The translations under genes and the position numbers were made by a program. This document shows positions 55,439 to 64,000 of a stretch of DNA of 64,000 nt, in pieces (the first letter of the stretch is position 1; every line of letters starts with the position of its first letter). The notes under the pieces are model-generated. The model had not been told where the DNA came from and did not search any database. It worked only from the letters and a program-made list of their open reading frames with translations. This DNA is from Sphaerosporella brunnea (taxonomy: Eukaryota > Ascomycota > Pezizomycetes > Pezizales > Pyronemataceae). The stretch is from the NCBI GenBank assembly GCA_008704415.1, contig VXIS01000198.1, forward strand, positions 1 through 64,000. The letters run 5' to 3'.

Positions 55439-55948
55439 CTCGGCTGTAGTAGTGAGTGGCAGTTGGTGAGGGCGATATGCGACGAACGGACGAGGCGCGG
55501 CGAGATGAATTTGTCGAGGGGGTGGGTTGTGAGGTGGATGGGAAAGGAAGGAAGACGCACGCGTGGTGTTGTTGCCCCCTTTAAGCTGTCGAGTCGGGTC
55601 CTTTTCCTTTCATTGAATTGAATTGAACTCGAGTCTTCTCTTTCATCTGTTATGTTCAGTTGGCAGCGTCCACCACCATCACCGCAGCAATGAAAAGCAA
55701 CACGTTGCTCACAAAGGCTGCGCACGTAGCCGCTGTCATTTCCCACTCCTCTGCTCAAACCGAAATGTTAAGAGATGAATGCTTGTTCCGATGGCCCGCA
55801 TACGACGAGTGCATCATGCGATCGCACTCCACTTCCGTCAGTAGCAACCCGAGTGCCAACACCAAACAAAAACACCAAACACCGCAAACCGGAAAAAAAA
55901 AAAGGAAACAACAAAAAACCGAAAAATTCTAACACCAATCAATCTTTT

Positions 55949-58353
55949 TTAGAAATGCGGCCAATACTCGCTCATCTCCACTGTCTGGTAACTTCCCTTG
56001 GGCAAACTCCTGATGCTCACGAAGCTTTCGACAACCACAAACACCCTTGCGCTGAAATATATTACCAGGATCGGATGCAGCAGCACCTGTACCGCTCGGT
56101 TGAGATAGTAGTCCATGTGCCACTTGTTGGGACACTTTTGCGTTATCCATTTGGCGCTGGTCACCAGTGCTGGTAATAGCAACGTCAGGCAGGACCACCG
56201 CCACATGAATTTCTCAAGCTGCGTTGGAAAGTGGGAGTTCCACACGCTTGCGTGGGCCGCTGTCAAACCACAGGTGTGAGAAAAGAGGAGTTACACACCG
56301 GGGGTATGGGGGAACTCACCTCCATACGCAATGTTGAGCAACGACAGGATGATATGAGGATCATTCCAATCCTGGATCTCGGAGAGTACGATATCCATGT
56401 CGAAATGCAAGTTCTTCATCCGCTGGACCCTAAATTCCTCGTCCCAGGGCAGCTTTTCACCCGGATCCTTCATCTTTTCCAGCGTCTCTTTATAATGCTG
56501 TTTGATCTCATGGTACTTGTCCCTTTCCATAGCCTTCGCCGCCTGGAACAAGGTCGCCAGTTCCTGCTTCGTCAACTTGGCCGCTTTGTTCTCATGCGCC
56601 ACAACCATAGCTCGTGGTACCTTCCTTTCCCCATCCGATCCGCGAATCTCCACTTCTTTCTCCGCTGCTGCTGTTGCTACCCCGCTACTCGTCGTCTCCG
56701 GCTCTGGCTCCTCCAGCCTCAGCTGCGGAAGCAGCGTGACTATATCCTCCCTGCCCTCATTCGCGAGGCGACGGTCAGCTCTGGCCAGATCCCAAAGTGC
56801 CCACTTGCGGTTCTCTTTCTCGTCCCAGCCAGGCAAAGTCGAGCCCAGGAACTTTAGCGGTCCGAGTCCCTGGAATGCTTTGTTGTATAGAGTCGGGTGA
56901 TTGTGCATGAGAGGCTTGAGATCATACACGGGGAGGACTTCCGTGTTCATGCACACTGTGACGCCCTGCGAACGTAGCATGTCGAGAGATAGAAGTATGG
57001 CGGCCAGGTCCGGATCTGAGTCTACTGGAATCGGCTGCCCAACGTCCAGAGGCTTCTCCCACCCTTGCCGGGTTAGTTGTTTATCTGGAGCTCCTACAGC
57101 TTGCAAGCAAGCGGAGAGTGGAGTGCAACTTACAGAAGAAGTACATTAGGAGAGCGATCACAACGTGCATGAGGGTATTGAGCTCTATAAGTGTCACAGG
57201 GAGGTGGTTTAGTTTCCGCAGGATGCATTGGAGGATCATCCAAGCGGCTTGGACACACACAAGGAATCTGTGACCAAGGATCACCGTCAGTTACAGATAC
57301 ATGTGATTTGGGGGGGTGGGGGTTGGAAAAATACTTCGCCAGGAAATCCGCTTTGCCTTTATCAAGGATCTCTTTCTGTTCCAGCACAGCATCCGTGAGA
57401 ACTCCTCTATCCAGCAGGTATTCAAACCCCTCGGGCGTCAGGGTGCAGTATTCCTCGGCAGTCAGAATGCTCTTTTCATTCGCGCTATCGTCCTTATCCT
57501 TATTATCCGTCGTCTTCACGATGGTGCCGCCCATGACAATGAAGAAACTACACTTTTTTTTTAAATCACGGTCAGAGAGCTCCGCGCACGAATAGTCCTG
57601 AGGGCAGCATACTGTCATGGAGAAGGGGTGCTCCTCCTTACGCTCCTTGCTCCCAATGTTTTGGAATCTATCCTGGATAGCTTTCCATTGCTTGGCCCAG
57701 AAGGCAAACTTCAGCCCCGGCGTTGGTGTTAGCTCAGGGTCCGCGATAAGATCATAATGTAAACATACCGTCTTTTTCTTCAGCTGTAGCAACCCATAGC
57801 CAGATAAGTCCTCACCGGCGGCGGCCGGTGTATAAACCGACCGAAGGTTAGTCGCACGAGTAATCCGGCGATTCTTTACTCTCCGATGCAAAGAGCGAGC
57901 CTTTTGCCACTGATCATACGAGCTGACCTTGGGGCACACAATCAGCGAGTTACATGCAGAGCGGAAACAGCGCCCAAGAACCTACCAAGACGATCTCCGG
58001 CGAAAACAGTCCGATCACCACCCACAGGCATTTACGCCTTAGGATTTTTGTATGGGAAGCAGCAGGATCCACGTTCAAATGGACAGCTGAAATGGGAATC
58101 AGCCCACCCCCACCACCACCCAGCTAGCTAGCTCCACATACATATCCCATCACTCACCTGTCCAAACACACAGACCCAGCGTCAAAACGCAGGATAAAAC
58201 CAGTCCTGTTGTTCCGCGTCCATTCGGGTCCTGTACCCACGGCGGCTCCACCTGCGTGTCATTATTCGGCTTGAGAATAGTCGGCAATCCCTCCACGGCC
58301 TCAACGAGCAGCAGCAACGACGCGATAACGGCGAGCCAGCACTGCGTCGACAT
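55949..58353 (-). CDS. Fungal multi-pass membrane protein, function unknown
   Basis: Six-exon model: 58353-58158, 58086-57986, 57927-57335, 57267-57134, 57063-56320 and 56259-55949, giving 692 residues in frame. All introns have GT...AG ends and are 58-71 nt. Residues 1-23 look like a signal peptide (MSTQCWLAVIASLLLLVEAV). Then come GRGTTGLVLSCVLTLGLCVW and LWVVIGLFSPEIVLVSSYDQ, hydrophobic helices with HLPVTLIELNTLMHVVIALL, a charged middle, and a C-terminal membrane part ending VVVESFVSIRSLPKGSY and YWPHF. This arrangement is that of a family expanded in filamentous fungi with no established function. An alternative upstream ATG (58383) would add ten residues. Confidence 0.82.
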
Positions 58354-58383
58354 CCTCCTCCTCATCATCATCACAATCATCAA

Positions 58384-59502
58384 GGCTTGGAAGCTAGAGT
58401 ACGGGTGTGGCAGCTGGCGGTTGTATCAAACAAAGCCTCTCGGGGGGGTACAGGCAGGGGGCGAAGGAGTGGAGCATAGCAAGGCAAAGCCCAGAGAAAA
58501 AAGTGTAACCCAGTAGTTTTTAACGATCAAATCCAGTTCAGGGGGCGCGCAAGGGAAATAGCGGACATGCCAATTTCTGCCACTGCCAGCTGTTATTGAC
58601 GATCTGCTCTTGTGCTCTTGGCATGCCAATGGGCGTTGCAGTTTGTTGTTGCCAGCGCGCTGCGTGCTGCGTGCGGCTCGAGCTCGCCATCTAGCTATCT
58701 ATCTACAAAAAAATAAAAATAAAGTGCCCAGTACACACAGCCTGCTTGAAACATCTCCCATCAGAGGACTTTATAGAGAGCGGGGGCGCGCAAGACCCAG
58801 CTGAACTTCAGGGGTTGCTATGCCCCACTGGAGCCAACACTGTGTCTCGCGATATCAGGATATCTCTCCACCACAATCGCAACCTCGCGGAACCAATCGT
58901 CGCCCGTGGTTCGCTTCTCGCATATCGTCCGAACCGACCACGTTAACCCATACAAGCGGTTCAAGCTCATTAACCACGAAAAGTTAAGGGTTGCATGCTG
59001 CTGCCCATCGTGAGAGTTGAGTGGGCGAGCAAACGGGCCGAAAGAAAGTTGCTTCTACGGTTCTGCCTGCACGCGACAACGAGCCGGATTTGGCGAAGTG
59101 ACAACTGGACACGGAACAGGCAGGCATACTGCAAGGCTGCCAGCTCCGAATACTTCCTGTTTTGTATATCATGCAACAACACATACTGATCCAACACATA
59201 TCACTCACATGCATATGGAGCCTCCCAATTGACATGCCATGGTCAGAAGTAGCCATGGAAATGAGCAAACAATTCCATGGCAAAAGCCACATCACTGGCT
59301 GGGGAAAACGGACCTCACAGGAGAGCCGAAAAAGGGGATAAGCTTAAGGTTTGCCACCGTATAGAGTACCTACATGCATGACAACAAATCAAATAGGTAT
59401 GTACAACCAAACGCTATGACAAAACGACATGATATCCATGATACGCTCAACACATGACCTAGTTTACATAATCATCTCTACCATCAGTCGCTTGCACTCC
59501 TG
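58384..59502. other. Intergenic, no feature recognised
   Basis: It should contain the promoter of the membrane-protein gene on its left and the 3' UTR of the transcription-factor gene on its right. Frames are short and random-looking. Confidence 0.4.
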
Positions 59503-62500
59503 TCAAGACCCCCCTCCAAATGCCCCATCCCAACTATCCAGCGCGCGGAACCAGTCGAATTCCAGGGGTCCGCGAAGGTTCGCTTCCTGCATCTGCATCT
59601 GAAATCCGACAGGCTCCGCCATGAGTGCCTCAAGATCGATGTCATATTCGCTAGCTGGCTGTGCAGCATGTGGTACAGTAGTCGCGGCTCCAGTTCCATC
59701 CATGCTTGAATCACCATCACCCATGCCCATGCCCAGGCCACCACCGGTGGTCACTGGCTCCGGCACTGCGGGCAGAGTGGCATTGTGCCCGGGCCATTTC
59801 AGAAAACTTGCAGCCTGTAGATCCACCGATCCCTCGAATTCGTTCTCGGTAGACGGGGTGGTTACTGTCGTCGATGAGGTCGACATTGCAGGAATCGAGA
59901 GGTTATTTCGCGACTGCGTTTGCTGTTGAGCAGCAATCGGCGCAGCTGGATAGAAACCAGCGCCTGTAATATATTCCGAATAGTTCCGCGGCTGACTCCA
60001 TCCTTCACCGACAGGTACCGGTTGATGCGGCGGAGGCGAGGGCTCTTCTCGTCTTCGCTTTTGCTGTGGACCCGAACGTGTTATGTTTTTGATCATCTTG
60101 AGGTAGTTTTTGAGGAACGTTCCGGCGACGTGTGTCAGAGCCGATGCAATCGAGAGGAGTCTCGCTGCTCCTTCGTTCTTGGTTTTCATTCGGTTGAGGT
60201 AAGAAACCAGCGCCTTCATCAATGGATAGTCAACGCTGCTGCTGGATTGGGCCGAGGGGTTACGGATAATTGCGGAGAAGAGAACAAAAAAAGAGGTGAA
60301 TGGATAGTACTGGAATAGCCTTGGTTCATGGTCAGTGGTCGAGTTACCGAAGAGAATACAGAGGCCAGGTACCATAGAAGCATGCCGCTTGAGGCCATTT
60401 CTGGATTTTCGGCAACGACATCATTTATCATGCGAATCGCACTTCGTGCATTTTCCAGGCATTGCTCATCACTCCAGCCATACGATGGCATCCCCGGACG
60501 CGCCATACGGTGGACTAGAGTCATCGAGCTGTGAAAGCTGAACTGTAGCTCAATGTGCTCAAACGAGTCTATCAACCGAACAGTCTGCGGTGTGAAGATC
60601 TGGGACCACTCATCCCACCAACCCCTAAGCTCCTCGTCTAGCTCCTTTATGGCACGTTCCCGTTCGTCTTCCGCCTGCTTGGCTGCCGAAGCCGAATACA
60701 GGCGTACATAGATTTGGGAGTGTATTTTTGCGAGGGTGATGAGAGCAAGGAAGTTATTAAAAAAGGGATGGAGGTCATCGGGTTCAGGAAGATCAACTGC
60801 AGAGCGTCAGCTAAGTTGACGAATGGCTGAAACAACCCCCCACCATCACAGTCATAATCTGGCAGGCATGTGGAGCGCCCGAAAGACAGCGACAAACACT
60901 TGTCTGAGTAGCTCGAATCAGCACACAGAAATTTTGGAGCATGGGATAGATTACCCATCACGTAGATATTCCAAAACACATATCTGCGTTCTACGCATTG
61001 TGCTTTTGTGAGAAATTGGGAGGGAACACTGTTGCGGTGGAGACCGATTGCTTGGGCAGTACGAGCGGCTTGTGACAGAAGTGACCAACAAAGTCCTAGT
61101 GTACGGTCAAAGGCGCGCTCGCTTGAGATGTAGCAATGTAGAGAAGATACCTGGTCTTGAAACCTCGATGGCACACACAGACTGACCAAAATCTCAGTTT
61201 AGGGCAATCCATGGACAACACTAACACTGGTGTCACTCACTGCGCTCAGTAGAGCCTGAACATTGCGCAATCGCGGTCCGAGGAAAACTTCGAGATCATC
61301 GATAGCTGACCAGGCGTTATAAAAGAATGTGCTAACCCTCTTGCCATCCAAATCATGTTTTAGCTTTTCCTCTGGGGCCATCCGGGCAAGCTGATTATGA
61401 AGCCCAAACAACAGAACATTATTGAAACATGCTTGCCAAGCGCGGTCTTTAGAGAGAACATCTGGGTTTTGATAAAACGATTCAACATCCTTCCGGAATT
61501 GCACCTCATCGAATATCGGAAACCAATGATGGATCTTGCTGAAGTATTCTAATCACCAGAAATCACGATCCAATATCAGTTTTCTGTCCATTCGTGTCTC
61601 ATTAGGGATCAACGATCGCAACGAACCATTCACCAGCATATCCGTTTCTTCTTTCGGCGGCATGCCCATCACCGCTCCCTCAGCCCCTGTCCGCAGCTCC
61701 TTGTGGCCGTAATGTGGAAAGAAGTTGACCGACTTCGATGATATGATATTGAGTTTTCGTAACGCGCCAATCGTTTCGTTTTGCTCGGCCCTTGCCGTCG
61801 CATCATTTGATACCCGGGCACTAGCCTTCAATCTCTCCTCCACCAGCTTCTCGGCCTCACTCGTAAATGATAGCAAGGACGATGGTCCAAGGTATTGTAA
61901 ATCTCCCTGTTTATCTGCCACCAACTGATTCTTCGTCGGCCGATCCTCTTCCGATTTGGTCCTGTTACGAGACCTTGCCGCCGCAGCAGCGGCAGCAGCA
62001 GCACCAGCGGAAGAACTCCCTGATGGGCTTGCAGAGGCTTCCGACATGATGGTAGCCGGAGACCGCAATTGCGCCGACTCGATGACTGCCAACAGACGCG
62101 CCATGGTACTCTCGATGCGATCGAGCCGCTCATTGACTTCTTCGAATCGCTGAGCGTTGCGCGAAGCTTCATTGTCCCGTTTTTGTCGTTCCGAATACGT
62201 GCAGTTCGCTTTCCAGACTATGCAGTTCTGGCATCTTGGCTTCTCACGGCCGCATCGTACCTGCGCGCGTTGTCCAGTCACTATCATCCATTCGTTCAAT
62301 CCGGCCCCAGCCAAATCCCCATAAACCCCACCCCGCCCCGGATCGTTGCAGCGTACCTTCTTTTCGCGACACAGATCGCAAGCCGGGTTGCGTGCGCTGA
62401 GCTTTTCATTCTACTTGTCGGCGAGCAGCGTCTTTATGTCAGCAACGATGGCTCGATGAGCGGCGGCGGCGGAGAAGGAGCTCACCCCCGATGTTGCATC

Positions 62501-62542
62501 CTCGATGTGCTCTTCAGCGCCGGCGGCGGTGCCTGCTGACAT
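59503..62542 (-). CDS. Zn2Cys6 transcription factor with fungal_trans domain
   Basis: Eight-exon model: 62542-62486, 62410-62357, 62260-61627, 61548-61241, 61150-60955, 60903-60844, 60796-60373 and 60319-59503, for 849 residues. The Zn2Cys6 cluster CDLCREKKVRCGREKPRC-QNC-IVWKANC is created by splicing exons 2 and 3 and has the exact C-x2-C-x6-C-x6-C-x2-C-x6-C spacing. A coiled-coil linker (RFEEVNERLDRIESTMARLL) and an Ala run follow. The regulatory domain has EYFSKIHHWFPIFDE, NVQALLSAVSSLH, ARTAQAIGLHR, CLSLSFGRSTCLPDYD and LHPFFNNFLALITLAK. Targets are unknown. One intron uses an unusual GTTCGT donor (61626). Acidic/Gly-rich sequence near the C-terminus may activate transcription. Confidence 0.85.
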
Positions 62543-64000
62543 CCTGAATGTTATCTTTGTACCGAAGATAAGGCGCGATCAGCGGTCAGTCGTCCGGTGT
62601 GTGTTGGGGCTTCGATGGGCGGACGATTGGGCGCGGTGCAGTTGGCTTGCACAGGATCGCGGATGACGCTGAGGCTGAAAGTGGCTGCAAAGGGCTGACA
62701 ACCAAGCTACCTGGTAGCCCATCAGCTGACAAGGCTGAGTCATGAAAACAGACGGTGCTTTCATCAAGTTGAACTGCTCCCATTGACGATTGCAACAACA
62801 CAGCAACATCATTACCTTTAGCCTCGACACGAACGAACTCCCTGTTAATCCTCCAACCTGGGGAACTGCCGAAGAAAAAGTAAAGGCGGAACCTGTTGCT
62901 GTCCGACCCATTGCGGTGTGCCTGTGGGAAAGCAAAATACCGAGGCCAAAAACAACATCGGAAAAGCTAGTAAAATCCAGTGAGCTCCAAGCGGTAATGC
63001 AGCTGCCTATGTTACTTTTTCTGGACATCTCCAGCGTAGCTTTGTGACTTCGAACGCTTCCACATGGTGTTGATGACATACAAAAGCTTCACCTAATTTT
63101 TGAAGCTTTTGTTGTAGCGATTAATAAATTACGGACACCAGGGGGGTCTCCATAGTGCTTTTTTTGCGCATGTGGAACTTGGTACAGAGTGATACCCAGT
63201 GAAGCACTCTGGTGCTAGCCACAACCGCCTCCCCTGCGGCAACGGTAAATCATCTTCAGAGTAGCAAGATCTTCTGAAGTGTACGCTAAGCTTGTGCTGC
63301 AGCTTTGAGCAGAGCTACACACAACAGCGGCCGTTTCAACCGTACCTAGCGGTCTCCAGATTCCGATGCCATGAATTCAGAGCTCCAGTACGTATCCAGG
63401 TCGGGGTCTCGTGGATTCAGGGTCTAGACTTCCTGGTAACAGATCCGTAAGCAATGAACGCAGGTGGAAAGAAAGTATCATTCATTGAGCGGCCATTTCG
63501 TTGGGAAATGGGCTCGTAAAACGTCTTCTCCCGGTTCCGGCGAGTCGGCTGCTGCCAGTGGAAGGTCCCCAATAGGCACTACCCAGCCAGGTATGCATCT
63601 GTCCTAGCACTGTATAGGCCCGACCCAGTACTTCAAGATCGGAGGAAGAAGACGACAAACCCCGCACACGTCGTCCTCCGATCAAACTCCATCGCCTGAC
63701 GGGACGAGCAAAGCCACAGCACTTCATAATTGAGTACGAACCGCGTTTCGACCACGCGCTTAATTTCTTTGAGTTTGTGGCTGCTCTGAAGCAACACACA
63801 CCGTTACCAAGCAGATTTTGTCTGACGCGGTGGTGGTGGTGGTCCGGTATGCCAATCGTCAGGTTGCCCCCCTCCACCTCTACCATGGGGCTACCTTAAA
63901 ACGGTATCGACGCATGTTGCAGGATGGCAGGTTCAATCGCTACCTATCCAAGGATTCCTCCGCCTCTGTTTCACGAAATGTTATAAATATGCGCTTTTTG
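62543..64000. other. Right-end region, no feature recognised
   Basis: It includes the promoter side of the transcription-factor gene. Open frames up to 166 codons (63079-62579, minus) overlap others on the plus strand and show no recognisable domain. Confidence 0.35.

Noticed and set aside
62579..63079. 166-codon minus-strand frame
   Set aside because: No domain, and frames of similar length occur on the opposite strand; I could not support it as a gene.

Overview
The window looks like a repeat-rich stretch of a filamentous ascomycete nuclear genome (Pezizomycotina; species not identifiable by eye). Genes have several short introns (about 47-109 nt) with GT...AG ends and CTAAC/CTGAC-type branch sites. 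Recognisable host proteins are fungal homologues of BFR1, SND2/TMEM208, CBC2, NUP82/NUP88 and a mitochondrial SAM carrier, plus a fungal-type Zn2Cys6 regulator and a fungal-specific membrane protein. The rest is largely mobile DNA, relics and simple repeats.

Layout. 1-4.4 kb: no supportable gene. 4.4-18.2 kb: dense non-autonomous repeats, including many copies of a roughly 290-bp repeat (called T-element here) with a TATA box and two conserved hairpins, terminal-inverted-repeat elements with TA or TTA target duplications, and a deleted pogo/Fot-like transposon. 18.2-19.1 kb: 5'-truncated LINE. 19.1-24.1 kb: minus-strand array of degenerate SET-domain-like exon pieces with eight near-identical 59-64-nt motifs that fold into two covarying helices, followed by four tandem exon-intron cassettes.

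Host gene island 24.7-31.7 kb: BFR1-like (-), SND2-like (+), CBC2 (-), NUP82/88-like (+), closely spaced. 31.7-35.6 kb: intergenic sequence and a broken Mutator-like transposon. 35.9-53.1 kb: more T-elements and a complete 5,999-bp chromovirus (Ty3/gypsy) with identical 132-bp LTRs, inserted into a T-element repeat unit with an ATCTA target duplication. Host gene island 53.6-62.6 kb: SAM carrier (+), a small RanBP2-type zinc finger protein (-), a large multi-pass membrane protein (-) and a Zn2Cys6 transcription factor (-). 62.6-64 kb: nothing recognised.

The host genes share no evident pathway; they are housekeeping functions (RNA cap binding, nuclear pore, ER targeting, polysome association, mitochondrial SAM import). 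The candidates for undescribed biology are the T-element family, whose two subfamilies keep a promoter-like 5' end and a covarying hairpin 3' end while the middle is exchanged, and the eight-copy structured motif in the SET-like array. All splice models are by-eye inferences from reading frame, splice sites and family motifs; no alignment or search was run.
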